NCBI RefSeq assembly: GCF_014200805.1
Contig: NZ_JACHDB010000002.1
Coordinates: forward strand, 868,001-932,000
Reading direction: 5' to 3'
DNA length: 64,000 nucleotides
Origin: Nocardiopsis composta
GTDB taxonomy: Bacteria > Actinomycetota > Actinomycetes > Streptosporangiales > Streptosporangiaceae
The notes beneath the pieces were generated by a model. The model was not told where the DNA came from. It saw nothing but the letters and a program-made list of their open reading frames with translations, and searched no databases. Positions 46,548 through 55,964 of this stretch are shown here, piece by piece; positions within the stretch are counted from its first letter, which is position 1, and every line of letters begins with the position of its first letter. Position numbers and translations under genes: made by a program.

Positions 46548-47421
46548 ATGGCCACCGGTATCGCCGACCCCCGCCGGTTCGGGGCCTGGAACGGCTACGA
46601 GGGCCGGCGCCGGGCGGAGAGCGCCGAGCGCCACGAGGCGATGGCCGGCCGGATGAACCGGCCGCTGTTCGGCGCCGCCGCGATCGGACCGGACGACCGG
46701 GTGCCCGACATCGGGCGCCACCACCCGCCGCGCGGCCCTCAAGGCGCACCGCGGGCACGCCCTCGGGGCGGACCCGTCCGGACCGATGCCGGCCCGGGCC
46801 CGCGCGGCGGCCGAGGAGAGGGGCGTCGGCAGCGCCGCCTTCGAGCAGGGCGACGCCCAGGTGCCCCCGTTCCCGGAGGGCGCCTTCGCCGTGGCGATCA
46901 GCCGCGGCGGGGTTCGCCGACCCGGTGGCGGCGTTCGGCGACATCGGCCGGGTGCTGCGGCCGGCGGCCGGCTCGCCGCCACCGCCCCGGACGGCTCGGT
47001 CGGCACCGGCTCGGGCCGCGGCGGAGGGGACGCGGGCGCCGCACCGTTCCCGGACGTCTTCGCGATCATGGGGGGGCACCTGCGGACCCCGCCGAGCGTG
47101 GCCGGTGCCGAGGCGGGGTCGGACGAGCAGGCCGACGCCTTCGCGCCGTCCACCCCGGGGCACTGGCGGAGATACCGGGCGGGGCGGGTTTCACACGGGT
47201 GCGCACCGTCCGGGTCGGCTACCGGGTGCTGCCCGGCAGGACCGCCGGGGGCGACGGACTTCCTCTCCGGCATGGGGCCGGTGCGGCACCGGTTCCGGGA
47301 CCCGCCCCGGACGCCGAGTCCGCGGCGCGCGGCGGTGCGCGCGGCGCTCACCCCGCACGAGGGGCCGGGCGGGGTCCGCGAGCCCTCCTCCATGCCGCTG
47401 ACCACCGCGGTACACGGCTGA
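46548..47421 (+). pseudogene. Class I methyltransferase with multiple frameshifts
   Basis: Segments of a SAM methyltransferase occur in order but in different frames. FGAWNGYEGRRRAESAERHEAMAGRMNRPLFG and then DIG (46548-46715) are in one frame. ARARAAAEERGVGSAAFEQGDAQVPPFPEGAFAVAISR (from about 46790) is in another. DPVAAFGDIGRVLRP (about 46920) follows in a third. The end, VRAALTPHEGPGGVRE, is present. At least three frameshifts are needed, so this is a dead gene. It could be mistaken for a real hypothetical gene. Confidence 0.8.
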
Positions 47422-47597
47422 GGGCCCGCGGCACGAGGGGGCGCGGCGCCCGCCGCCGTGCGGCCCGTGCCGGGTCCGCGGCGGTGCGGACGGTGCCGCC
47501 CCTCCGAAGACCGGGGCCGGCGGCGTGATCGGGCCGCAGCCGACCACTCGGCCGGACCGGCCGGAGAAGGGGGACCCCGGAGCCGGCCGGCGGCCCT

Positions 47598-48755
47598 TCA
47601 GCGCGGTGCCTCGGGGGGTTCCGCGGCCTTGCGTTCGGCGGCCTTCAGCAGGCGGAGCTGGCGCCGGGCCGCGGTCGGGCGGTCCGGGGCCGGGATGCGG
47701 TGCAGCGCCGCCCGCCTGCCGTGCCGGGTGGCCAGCTCCCGGGCGTCGGAGCGGTGCAGGTCGACCGCGGCGCCTTCGGCCTCCAGCGCGTTGCGCACCC
47801 GGCGGCGGTAGCCGGCGCGCACCACGAGGTAGACCAGGAGCGCGGAGGTGAAGACCACGGCGGTCTTGGCCACCGCGCCGGGCAGCGAGCTCAGCACCGG
47901 CGCGTTGAAGAAGCCGTGCAGCGCCATCGCGAACAGCACCAGCAGGCCGGCGGCCCAGGCGCGGCGCGGGCCGGGCCGCCACCGCGCCGCGGCCAGCAGG
48001 CCGACCGCGGTCCCGGCGATCGCGGTCATCGCCCAGTGCGAACCCGCCCCGGTCACCACGATGCGCAGCGCCAGCGAGACCAGGACCGAGACGCCGCCGG
48101 CGGTCGCCCCCTGCAGCACGACGGTGTTCAGCGCGTAGAGCGCGTTCTCCACCACCTGGAACCCCAGGCCGACCAGGGCGCCGAGGATGAAGCCGTCCAC
48201 CGGTCCGCGCAGCGCGGAGGGAGCGGCGACCGCCAGGATCACCACCCCGGCCAGCTTGAGCAGCTCCTCGTTGAGCGGGGCGGTCAGCGACGGGCCCCAG
48301 GCGGTGCCGGCCGGCACGCCGAGCAGCACGTTCCACACCGACAGCAGGGCGTCGTTGGCGATCAGGGCCAGGCCGGTCGCGGCGGCCGCCCCCCAGAGCA
48401 CCGCGGCGGCCGAAGAGGCCGCCCCCGGCGGGCGGACCGGGCGGATCCGGCGCAGCACCCAGACCCCGGCGGCGAGCATCACGGCGAGGGCGGCCACGGC
48501 CAGCAGCGCCTCGACCGGGAAGGCCCGGATCAGGCCGGCGGTCCGCACCGCGGTGGAGACCGCCCCCGCGACGCACAGCAGCGCGAAGACCGCGGCGGCG
48601 GCGAGCGAGGCGGTCACCGCGGGGCGCCGGCCCGGAGGGCGGGCCCCCGGCTCCCGGCCGGTCCCGTGCCGCACGGAGCGCCGCGGGTGCGGGACGCCGG
48701 CCCGCTGCCCCCGTCCGGCTTCGTTGCTCCGCCGCTCTGGAGAGGCCTGGCTCAT
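47598..48755 (-). CDS. PrsW-family intramembrane metalloprotease
   Basis: This 385-residue membrane protein has about eight segments. PrsW motifs are visible: NEELLKLAGV (EExxK, about residue 161), GLGFQVVENALYAL, GAGSHWAMTAIAG and ALHGFFNA. PrsW in Bacillus cleaves an anti-sigma factor. The start overlaps the stop of the upstream gene by four bases, so the two are coupled; the upstream membrane protein might be a partner or substrate, which is inference. The tail is basic and may be cytoplasmic. Confidence 0.88.
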   Translation of the reverse strand: MSQASPERRSNEAGRGQRAGVPHPRRSVRHGTGREPGARPPGRRPAVTASLAAAAVFALLCVAGAVSTAVRTAGLIRAFPVEALLAVAALAVMLAAGVWVLRRIRPVRPPGAASSAAAVLWGAAAATGLALIANDALLSVWNVLLGVPAGTAWGPSLTAPLNEELLKLAGVVILAVAAPSALRGPVDGFILGALVGLGFQVVENALYALNTVVLQGATAGGVSVLVSLALRIVVTGAGSHWAMTAIAGTAVGLLAAARWRPGPRRAWAAGLLVLFAMALHGFFNAPVLSSLPGAVAKTAVVFTSALLVYLVVRAGYRRRVRNALEAEGAAVDLHRSDARELATRHGRRAALHRIPAPDRPTAARRQLRLLKAAERKAAEPPEAPR

Positions 48756-49366
48756 GACGCCCCCTCGCCGTTCTCGCCGAACGCCACCGTGTCGAACACC
48801 TGCTCCGCCTCTGCGAGCCGATCCGCGGGGGTGCCGGGGCCGGCCGCCAGCACCAGCTGCACGGCCACCTCGCCGCCGGGGGAGCGGAACACCGCGGCGC
48901 TCCCGGAGGCGGTGTCGCCGCGCATCGGGCCGGTGCGCCCCTCGGCCCCGTGCGCCGAGGTGATCGGCTGCGGTTCGCCCAGCCGGGCGGTCGGGTCGTC
49001 GACCCGGACGGTCCGGCGCAGCCCGTCCCAGAGCCGGTCGGGTGTGGCCGGCGTGGCCGGGCCCACCGTGGACAGCCGGAGCTCCACCGGGCCCCGGGCG
49101 AACAGGTAGTTCTCCCCGTCCCGGCTCTGCCCCTCGTGCAGCGACCAGCCCGGGCCGAGCTCGATGGAGGCGGGCGGCACGTGCCCGGCCCCGACCTGTA
49201 CCGGGCGCCCCGGCGGGACGGGGACGGCGTCGGCCACCGCGGCGTCCACCGCGGGCCAGCCCGCGGTGAGCAGGGCGATCGCACCGAGGGCGACGCCGAG
49301 CGGCAGCCATCCGCCGCCGCGTCCGCGGGGTCCGTCGCCGTCCCGCTCCGCGCTGTGCCGAGCCAT
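48752..49366 (-). CDS. Membrane-anchored extracytoplasmic protein of unknown function
   Basis: This 204-residue protein has a short basic cytoplasmic start, one membrane segment (WLPLGVALGAIALLTAGWPAV, about residues 22-42) and an extracytoplasmic domain with VQLVLAAGP and DRLAEAEQVFDTVAF. No known domain was recognised. The ATG at 49366 follows GAGGGGGG. The stop overlaps the start of the PrsW-like protease gene, so the two are cotranscribed. It may be the substrate or regulator of that protease. Confidence 0.7.
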   Translation of the reverse strand: MARHSAERDGDGPRGRGGGWLPLGVALGAIALLTAGWPAVDAAVADAVPVPPGRPVQVGAGHVPPASIELGPGWSLHEGQSRDGENYLFARGPVELRLSTVGPATPATPDRLWDGLRRTVRVDDPTARLGEPQPITSAHGAEGRTGPMRGDTASGSAAVFRSPGGEVAVQLVLAAGPGTPADRLAEAEQVFDTVAFGENGEGAS

Positions 49367-49850
49367 CGCTCCCCCCTCGCCGGTCCGGTGCGGCCGCCTC
49401 CCCCGCGCGCCTGCGGGGTCTCTGACCAGCAAAGCAGCGCGGTCCGGGGTGCGTCCGGGGGGAGCCCCGCCGACTTGGCGGACCTTTGCGCGGTTTTTCA
49501 CGCGGGAGGAAGAGGGCCGCGCCGGAGGGCCGGGAACGCTCCGTGACCGTGGCGAGGATCACAGCGGGTGACGGGCGGTGAGTACCGATTCGGGCGCCCG
49601 CCGCCCGTGCCCGAATCCTTGGCGTGTCGTGCCACCGTGCACTCCGAGGTGCGCTTCTCATGGTCCTGAGCTGCCGAAAAGGCCGCCGGGACGGTGTCTT
49701 GGGCGTGCTCGTCGAAAGGTTCCGCGACGCGCCGACGAGTGTCGTTGACGCTCTCCGCCGGACCGGCTTACCTTCAATGTCGAAGCACCCGCGGCGCACC
49801 CTTCGCAACCCCCTGTCAACCGCCGTGGGCCGAGGAGCCGGAGGTTCGGC
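49367..49850 (+). promoter_or_regulatory. Upstream region of merR with a good promoter
   Basis: A -35 (TTGACG, 49745-49750) and a -10 (TACCTT, 49769-49774) are 18 bases apart, about 76 bases before the MerR start. GGAGG at 49840-49844 precedes the GTG. The rest of the gap shows nothing else. Confidence 0.5.
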
Positions 49851-50453
49851 GTGGCGGTTACGAGCGGCAATCAGCGGGCCTCCTTCCCCGGGCAAGCAGC
49901 GGTACGGCGAGCGGGGGAGCAGGGTCTGCTGTGTGAAGAGGACGTGGTGGCGCTGCCCATGGACATCGGCTATCGCGGTCCCACGGCCTGCGCGGCGGCC
50001 GGCGTGACCTACCGCCAGCTCGACTACTGGGCGCGGACCCGGCTGGTCGGGCCGAGCGTGCTGCCCGAGCCCGGTGCCGCCTCCGTCCCGCTCTACAGCT
50101 TCCGCGACATCCTCATGCTCAAGGTGGTCAAGCGGCTGCTGGACACCGGGATCTCGCTGCAGCAGATCCGGACCGCGGTGGAGCACCTGCGCGGCCGGGA
50201 CACCTCCGACCTGCCGCACATCACCCTGATGAGCGACGGGGTGAGCGTCTACGAGTGCACCTCGCCGGGCGAGGTCGTCGAGCTGATGCAGGGCGGCCAG
50301 GGCATGTTCGGCATCGCGCTGGGCCGGGTCTGGCGGGAGCTGGAGGGCTCCCTGGGGCAGCTGCCGGGCGAGCGGCTGGCCGAGCCGCTGCCGGACGAGC
50401 CGCACCCCGGCGACGAGCTGGCCCGGCGGCGCCGGGAGCGCCGGACGGGCTGA
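49851..50453 (+). CDS. MerR family regulator
   Basis: This 200-residue regulator has a MerR helix-turn-helix (PTACAAAGVTYRQLDYWARTRLVGPS) and the wing with YSFRDILMLKVVKRLLDTGISLQQIRTAVEHL. No metal-binding Cys is at the C-terminus. By position, just before gcvP and after garA and the DUF151 gene, it corresponds to the second MerR gene (Rv1830) of the mycobacterial garA-gcvB region. The start is GTG after GGAGG. Confidence 0.9.
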   Translation: MAVTSGNQRASFPGQAAVRRAGEQGLLCEEDVVALPMDIGYRGPTACAAAGVTYRQLDYWARTRLVGPSVLPEPGAASVPLYSFRDILMLKVVKRLLDTGISLQQIRTAVEHLRGRDTSDLPHITLMSDGVSVYECTSPGEVVELMQGGQGMFGIALGRVWRELEGSLGQLPGERLAEPLPDEPHPGDELARRRRERRTG

Positions 50454-50627
50454 CCGGCCCCGGCCCGGTCCTCCGCGGGGCGGGGCCGGGCATGCGCGGC
50501 GGAGCGGCATCGAGTACGGTCGGGAATCCGTCCACCGGGTCCGCCCGGGGCCGCGCGCCCGCGGGCACGCGGCGCCCCGGACCGCGTCCGTGCACGTGAC
50601 ATGGTGCACGAAACGGGCGATCCGGTG

Positions 50628-50633
50628 GATAAT
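50628..50633 (+). promoter_or_regulatory. Promoter -10 for the gcvP transcript
   Basis: GATAAT lies in an AT-richer patch just upstream of the riboswitch, with a -35-like region about 17 bases before it. Confidence 0.45.
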
Positions 50634-50664
50634 TGCAGGGAAAAGTTCATCACCGGCCGTTGAT

Positions 50665-50765
50665 ACCGCGCGGGAGAGACCCCGGCAGGGGCGCCGACGG
50701 GGCAATACTCCCCAGTAACCTCTCAGGCACCAGGGACCGCGCGGAGAAGGCCACTCTGAAGCTGC
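50665..50765 (+). ncRNA. Glycine riboswitch upstream of gcvP
   Basis: This leader has the glycine aptamer marks in order: GGGAGAGACCCCGG (5' side of P1), the GCGCCGACGGGGCAA core, and CCTCTCAGGCACC closing P1. A short tail (GGGACCGCGCGGAGAAGG) then ends in CACTCTGAAG. One full aptamer and a short tail suggest a single-aptamer type. It lies 120 bases before gcvP and would switch expression on when glycine is high. Confidence 0.9.
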
Positions 50766-50883
50766 GGACGTGCGGTACGCGCCACGCCCGCACGGTCGCG
50801 CGGCCGGCACGGCAGCGAGCGACAGAGGGGGAGACACCGAGGAGAGCAGCCGCGTCCGCGGCCAATGCGACCAGGAGGTCTCC

Positions 50884-53778
50884 ATGCCGGAGCAGCCGAC
50901 CCCGAAACCCGCCGCAGCCGGGGCGCCGGCCCGTGAATTCGCCGACCGGCACATCGGCCCCGACCCCGCCGCGATCGCGGAGATGCTGAAGACGGTCGGA
51001 TACGACTCCACCTCGGCTCTGATGGCGGCGGCGGTCCCGGAGTCCATCCTCACCGCCCCCGGCGCCCCCGCCCCGCTCGACCTGCCCGCCCCGGCGAGCG
51101 AGACCGAGGCCCTGGCCGAGCTGCGCGCCCTGGCCGACCGGAACACCGTGCGCACCTCGATGATCGGCCTCGGCTACTACGACACCGTCACGCCGCCGGT
51201 CATCCTGCGCAACATCATGGAGAACCCGGCCTGGTACACCGCCTACACGCCCTACCAGCCGGAGATCTCCCAGGGCCGGCTGGAGGCGCTGCTCAACTTC
51301 CAGACCATGGTCTCCGACCTGACCGGGCTGGCCGTCTCCGGCGCCTCGCTGCTGGACGAGGCCACCGCGGCCGCCGAGGCGATGACCCTGGCCCGGCGCG
51401 CCACCAAGGCCAAGACCGCCACCTTCGTGGTGGACGCCGACGTCTTCCCGCAGACGCTGGACGTGCTGCGCACCCGCGCCGAGCCGCTCGGCATCGAGAT
51501 CGTCGTCGCCGACCTGGCCGAAGGGCTGCCCGAGGGCGAGGCGTTCGGCGTCCTCGTGCAGTACCCGGGCGCCTCCGGCGCGGTGCGCGACCCCAAGCCG
51601 GTCATCGACGCCGCGCACGAGGCCGGCGCGCTGGCCGTCGTCGCCGCCGACATCCTCGCGCTGACCGTGCTGCGCAGCCCGGGCGAGCTCGGCGCCGACA
51701 TCGCGGTCGGCTCCACCCAGCGGTTCGGCGTCCCGATGGGCTTCGGCGGCCCGCACGCCGGCTACATGTCGGTCCGCGAGGGCCTGCAGCGCCAGATGCC
51801 CGGCCGTCTGGTCGGCGTCTCGGTGGACAACGCCGGCAGGCCCGCCTACCGGCTCGCCCTGCAGACCCGCGAGCAGCACATCCGCCGGGAGAAGGCGACC
51901 AGCAACATCTGCACCGCCCAGGTGCTGCTGGCGGTGATGGCCAGCATGTACGCGGTCTACCACGGCCCGTACGGGCTGCGCGAGATCGCCGAGCGGGTGC
52001 ACGGGCACACCGCCCGGCTCGCCGAGGGGCTGCGCACCCGCGGCTTCCAGGTGCTGCACGACTCCTTCTTCGACACGCTGCGGGTCCGGGTGCCCGCCGG
52101 CGCCGAGGCCAAGGTCGAGGCGGCCGCCGCGCGCGGGGTGAACCTGCTCCGGGTGGACGCCGACACGGTCGGCATCAGCTGCGACGAGGCGACCACCGCC
52201 GCGCACGTCGCCGCCGTGCTCGCCGCGTTCTCCGGCAAGGACGCCGCCGAGCAGCCGCCCGCCCAGGGCCTGGCGGCGCTGCCGGAAGGGCTCCGCCGCG
52301 GCGTCGACTACCTCGAGCACGAGGTGTTCAACAGCCACCGCAGCGAGACCTCGCTGCTGCGCTACATGCGCCGGCTCTCCGACAAGGACCTCGCGCTGGA
52401 CCGCAGCATGATCCCGCTGGGCTCGTGCACCATGAAGCTCAACGCCACCGCCGAGATGGAGTCGGTCACCTGGCCGGAGTTCTCCCGGCTGCACCCGCTG
52501 GCCCCGCTGGAGCAGGCGGCCGGCAGCGTCGCCCTCATCCGCGACCTGGAGAAGTGGCTGGCCGAGGTGACCGGCTACGACGCCGTCTCGCTGCAGCCCA
52601 ACGCCGGCTCCCAGGGCGAGCTGGCCGGGCTGCTGGCGATCCGCGGCTACCACCGCAGCCGCGGCGAGGCCGGCCGCGACGTCTGCCTGATCCCCAGCTC
52701 CGCGCACGGCACCAACGCGGCCAGCGCGGTGATGGCCGGCATGCGGGTCGCCGTGGTCGCCTGCGACGACGGGGGCAACGTCGACCTGGACGACCTCCGC
52801 GCCAAGCTGGCCAAGCACGAGGGCTCGGTCGCCGCCATCATGGTCACCTACCCCTCCACGCACGGCGTCTACGAGGAGACCATCACCGAGGTCTGCCGCC
52901 TGGTGCACGAGGCCGGCGGCCAGGTCTACGTGGACGGCGCCAACTTCAACGCGCTGCTCGGCTGGGCCAAGCCCGGCAAGTTCGGCGCCGACGTCAGCCA
53001 CCTCAACCTGCACAAGACGTTCTGCATCCCGCACGGCGGCGGCGGCCCCGGCGTCGGCCCGGTGGCGGTCCGCTCGCACCTGGCGGGCTTCCTGCCCAAC
53101 CACCCGGGCCAGCCGGACGCCGGCCCGCACACCGGCGTCGGCCCGGTCTCCGCGGCGCCGTTCGGCTCGGCGGGCATCCTGCAGATCTCCTGGGCCTACA
53201 TCCGGATGATGGGCGGGGACGGCCTGCGGGCGGCCACCGAGGCCGCGGTGCTCAGCGCCAACTACGTGGCCAAGCGGCTGGAGCCGTACTACCCGGTGCT
53301 CTACACCGGTTCGGGCGGGCTGGTCGCGCACGAGTGCATCATCGACGTCCGCGGCCTGGCCAAGCGGACCGGCATCACCAACGAGGACATCGCCAAGCGC
53401 CTGATCGACTACGGATTCCACGCGCCGACGATGTCCTTCCCGGTCGCCGGCACCCTGATGGTGGAGCCCACGGAGAGCGAGGACCTGGCCGAGCTCGACC
53501 GGTTCATCGACGCGATGATCGCGATCCGCGGCGAGATCGACCGGGTGGCCGAGGGCGGCTACGACGCCGAGGACAACCCGCTGAAGAACGCCCCGCACAC
53601 CGCCGAGGCGCTCACCGCCGACGACTGGAAGCACGCCTACCCGCGCAGCGAGGGCGCCTACCCGGTGGCCCGGCTGCGCCAGGAGAAGTACTGGTCCCCG
53701 GTGGGCCGGATCGACCAGGCCTACGGCGACCGCAACCTGGTCTGCTCCTGCCCGCCGCCGGAGGCGTTCGAGGAGTAG
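50884..53778 (+). CDS. gcvP: Glycine dehydrogenase (decarboxylating), P protein
   Basis: This 964-residue PLP enzyme is the P protein of the glycine cleavage system. It decarboxylates glycine and passes the aminomethyl group to lipoyl-GcvH. The length matches the one-chain form. The PLP lysine lies in [18 protein letters not shown] (about residue 709). The opening [17 protein letters not shown] and [18 protein letters not shown] are typical. The ATG follows AGGAGG and lies behind a glycine riboswitch. GcvH and GcvT are not in the window. Confidence 0.97.
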   Translation: MPEQPTPKPAAAGAPAREFADRHIGPDPAAIAEMLKTVGYDSTSALMAAAVPESILTAPGAPAPLDLPAPASETEALAELRALADRNTVRTSMIGLGYYDTVTPPVILRNIMENPAWYTAYTPYQPEISQGRLEALLNFQTMVSDLTGLAVSGASLLDEATAAAEAMTLARRATKAKTATFVVDADVFPQTLDVLRTRAEPLGIEIVVADLAEGLPEGEAFGVLVQYPGASGAVRDPKPVIDAAHEAGALAVVAADILALTVLRSPGELGADIAVGSTQRFGVPMGFGGPHAGYMSVREGLQRQMPGRLVGVSVDNAGRPAYRLALQTREQHIRREKATSNICTAQVLLAVMASMYAVYHGPYGLREIAERVHGHTARLAEGLRTRGFQVLHDSFFDTLRVRVPAGAEAKVEAAAARGVNLLRVDADTVGISCDEATTAAHVAAVLAAFSGKDAAEQPPAQGLAALPEGLRRGVDYLEHEVFNSHRSETSLLRYMRRLSDKDLALDRSMIPLGSCTMKLNATAEMESVTWPEFSRLHPLAPLEQAAGSVALIRDLEKWLAEVTGYDAVSLQPNAGSQGELAGLLAIRGYHRSRGEAGRDVCLIPSSAHGTNAASAVMAGMRVAVVACDDGGNVDLDDLRAKLAKHEGSVAAIMVTYPSTHGVYEETITEVCRLVHEAGGQVYVDGANFNALLGWAKPGKFGADVSHLNLHKTFCIPHGGGGPGVGPVAVRSHLAGFLPNHPGQPDAGPHTGVGPVSAAPFGSAGILQISWAYIRMMGGDGLRAATEAAVLSANYVAKRLEPYYPVLYTGSGGLVAHECIIDVRGLAKRTGITNEDIAKRLIDYGFHAPTMSFPVAGTLMVEPTESEDLAELDRFIDAMIAIRGEIDRVAEGGYDAEDNPLKNAPHTAEALTADDWKHAYPRSEGAYPVARLRQEKYWSPVGRIDQAYGDRNLVCSCPPPEAFEE

Positions 53779-53793
53779 GAGGCGCAGAGCTCC

Positions 53794-53826
53794 GGGCCCG
53801 CCGCACCCGCACGGTGCGGCGGGCCC
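53794..53826 (+). terminator. Hairpin after gcvP
   Basis: Perfect 14-base arms (53794-53807, 53813-53826) with a 5-base loop lie 15 bases after the stop. Confidence 0.65.
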
Positions 53827-53876
53827 GCGTGTTCACGGCGGAGGGGGAGGGGGTCGGGGCCGCGCGGCCTCCATCG

Positions 53877-53890
53877 TGGGAGCGTTCCCA
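53877..53890 (+). promoter_or_regulatory. CelR/CebR-type operator before the GH16 gene
   Basis: TGGGAGCGTTCCCA differs by one base from the TGGGAGCGCTCCCA box bound by CelR of Thermobifida and CebR of Streptomyces. It lies 227 bases before the GH16 start in a 338-base gap. No LacI-family gene is present here, so control in trans is implied. Confidence 0.75.
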
Positions 53891-54116
53891 TTTTTTCCGG
53901 AACCCCCCTTGCGGGCGGATGGGGTGAACCGTAACGTTTCTTTCCGATTCGTTCGGTGACCCGGCGGACGCGCTCGGTCGCCGTACCCGCCGTGCGCCCC
54001 GACCCGGTTCGGAGGAACCCGCTACCCGGCCGAGCCCGGCGCGGCGCACCCGATCCACCCGCCAGACCGCCGGAGCGGCCCGGCCGCGACCGGCGGCAGT
54101 ACCGATCGGAGCCCCC

Positions 54117-54974
54117 ATGTCCCGAAGCACCCCGCTGCGCCCCGCCCGGCTGGCCGCCTCGGCGGTCGCGGCATCCGCCCTGGTCGCCCTGGGGTTCGCC
54201 GCCCCGCAGACCGCATCGGCCCAGCCGGCCGAACCCGCCGGGGGCGCCGCCGCCCCCGGCGACCTGGTCTGGTCCGACGAGTTCGACGGCGCCGCCGGCT
54301 CCGCGCCGGACCCGGCCAACTGGAACCACGAGCTCGGCGACCACGGCTGGGGTAACGGCGAGCTGCAGAACTACACCGACAGCCGGGAGAACTCCGCGCT
54401 GGACGGCGACGGCAACCTGGTCATCACCGCCCGCCAGGAGGCCGACGGCGGCTACACCTCGGCCCGGATGACCACCCAGGACAAGTTCGAGCAGGCCTAC
54501 GGCCGGTTCGAGGCGCGCATCCAGATCCCGCGCGGCCAGGGCATCTGGCCGGCCTTCTGGATGCTGGGCGACAACTTCCCCGAGACGCCGTGGCCGGACT
54601 CCGGCGAGATCGACATCATGGAGAACGTCGGCCACGAGGAGAGCACGGTGCACGGCAGCGTGCACGGCCCCGGCTACTCCGGCGGCGAGGGCATCACCGG
54701 CTCCTACCCGCACCCCACCGGCGGGGCCTTCGCCGACGACTTCCACGTCTACGCGGTGGACTGGACCCCCGACTCCATCACCTGGTCGGTGGACGGCGTC
54801 GCCTACCAGACCATCACCCCCGCCGACCTCGGCGGCAACGAGTGGGTCTTCGACCACCCGTTCTTCATGATCCTCAACGTCGCGGTCGGCGGCCAATGGC
54901 CCGGCTACCCCGACGAGACCACCCGGTTCCCGCAGCAGATGGTGGTCGACTACGTCCGGGTCTACGAGGGCTGA
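54117..54974 (+). CDS. Secreted glycoside hydrolase family 16 (beta-glucanase)
   Basis: This 285-residue enzyme has a signal peptide (RPARLAASAVAASALVALGFAAPQTASA, cut about residue 36) and a single GH16 domain. The catalytic motif GEIDIMENVG (E, D and E at about 164, 166 and 169) is of the laminarinase type, so it probably cleaves beta-1,3 or mixed-linked glucans outside the cell. The substrate-binding GIWPAFWMLGDN and VAVGGQWPGYPD are also present. No carbohydrate-binding domain is attached. A CelR/CebR box in the upstream region suggests induction by cellobiose-type sugars. Confidence 0.94.
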   Translation: MSRSTPLRPARLAASAVAASALVALGFAAPQTASAQPAEPAGGAAAPGDLVWSDEFDGAAGSAPDPANWNHELGDHGWGNGELQNYTDSRENSALDGDGNLVITARQEADGGYTSARMTTQDKFEQAYGRFEARIQIPRGQGIWPAFWMLGDNFPETPWPDSGEIDIMENVGHEESTVHGSVHGPGYSGGEGITGSYPHPTGGAFADDFHVYAVDWTPDSITWSVDGVAYQTITPADLGGNEWVFDHPFFMILNVAVGGQWPGYPDETTRFPQQMVVDYVRVYEG

Positions 54975-54990
54975 CCCGCGGTCCCGGCCT

Positions 54991-55024
54991 CGGCGCCGGC
55001 ACCCCGCCCGGGGTGCCGGCGCCG
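54991..55024 (+). terminator. Hairpin after the GH16 gene
   Basis: Perfect 15-base arms with a 4-base loop lie 16 bases after the stop. Confidence 0.65.
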
Positions 55025-55170
55025 GTTCGTATGAACGCGGTGGAATGCGGCGGGGTGCTGGTGCTGATTCGTGTGCATGCGGTGGAATGGGGATGAGGGA
55101 AACCCCGGAGGAATGTCGTCGAGCCGTGACAGGATGTGACCGTCAGATGCCCGATGACGAGGAGTCGAAG

Positions 55171-55773
55171 ATGACGGCGCTCGCCACCGAAGCGGGGCGG
55201 GGGGATGTGCGGTCCGAGACGGCCGACCCCGCGGCGAAGCTGTTCCAGATCCTCGATGACCTGCCGGAGACAAAGCTCCTGCGGGCGGAGATCCTGGACG
55301 GGGAGACCATCACCTTGTCGCCCACCCCCAGCGGCCTGCACGGCCGGAACGTGCGCGTGCTGGAACGCGCCCTCGGTCCGCACCTTCCGAGCGGGACGGA
55401 TTATGAGACCTACCTGGAGATCCGGTTGCCTGAAGCCGGGCGGGGGGTCGTGCCGGATTTCTTCGTCGCCCCGATGCAGATCCTCAAGACCAAGAACAGC
55501 TGGATCCCACCGGACGACGTCCTTCTCGTGGCCGAGGTCGTGTCACCGGGAAGCCGTACCGTGGACTGGGAGCTCAAGCCGGAGATCTACGCCAAGGCGA
55601 TGATCGACCTGTACCTTCTGATCGACCCGGTCAAGGGGGACAGCACACTGTTCGCTCAGCCGGACGGGGAGCGCTTCGGGAGCGAGAGGCGGGAGATGTT
55701 CGGGGCGAAGATCGGACTGCCTGACCCGTTCAACATCCAGCTGGACACCTCGCAGTTTCTGCCTTACGAGTGA
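55171..55773 (+). CDS. Uma2-family putative endonuclease (DUF820)
   Basis: This 200-residue protein fits the Uma2 family, a PD-(D/E)xK nuclease fold. It has PDFFVAP (Asp) and VAEVVSPGSRTVDWELKPEIYAKAMIDLYLLIDP (Glu and Lys). The ATG at 55171 is chosen for the AGGAG six bases upstream; an ATG at 55147 has no ribosome site. Its sequence has more AT and less strict codon use than its neighbours, which hints at later transfer. These proteins are common in actinobacteria, cyanobacteria and Deinococcus, and their role is unproven. Confidence 0.85.
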   Translation: MTALATEAGRGDVRSETADPAAKLFQILDDLPETKLLRAEILDGETITLSPTPSGLHGRNVRVLERALGPHLPSGTDYETYLEIRLPEAGRGVVPDFFVAPMQILKTKNSWIPPDDVLLVAEVVSPGSRTVDWELKPEIYAKAMIDLYLLIDPVKGDSTLFAQPDGERFGSERREMFGAKIGLPDPFNIQLDTSQFLPYE

Positions 55774-55899
55774 TGGAGCGCCCGCAGACGCTCCGCTTTT
55801 CATGGCAAATCGGAAATCTACGACATAAAGGCCACTGTTTTCGCACCTCCTTCGAAGAAGCCGGTGCAACGTACGGAGCCGCTTAGTAGGAACCGTTAG

Positions 55900-55954
55900 T
55901 CTCCGAGGGACAGAGCATCCGCCGCGCGCGGCGGAATCCCCGCCCCCTCGGAGA
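55900..55954 (+). promoter_or_regulatory. Nested hairpin hiding the ribosome site of the TPR gene
   Basis: Arms TCTCCGAGGG (55900-55909) and CCCTCGGAGA (55945-55954) form a 10-base stem that contains the GGAGAG ribosome site of the next gene. A perfect 16-base palindrome lies inside the loop (55919-55934). Confidence 0.55.
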
Positions 55955-55964
55955 GTTGCACGGG

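Noticed and set aside
47598-51155. A 1185-residue minus-strand open frame
   Set aside because: Only the last 385 codons are PrsW; the rest is antisense to merR and gcvP or lies in intergenic sequence.
50650-53634. A 994-residue frame antisense to gcvP
   Set aside because: It is the mirror of the gcvP codon bias and has no recognisable motif.
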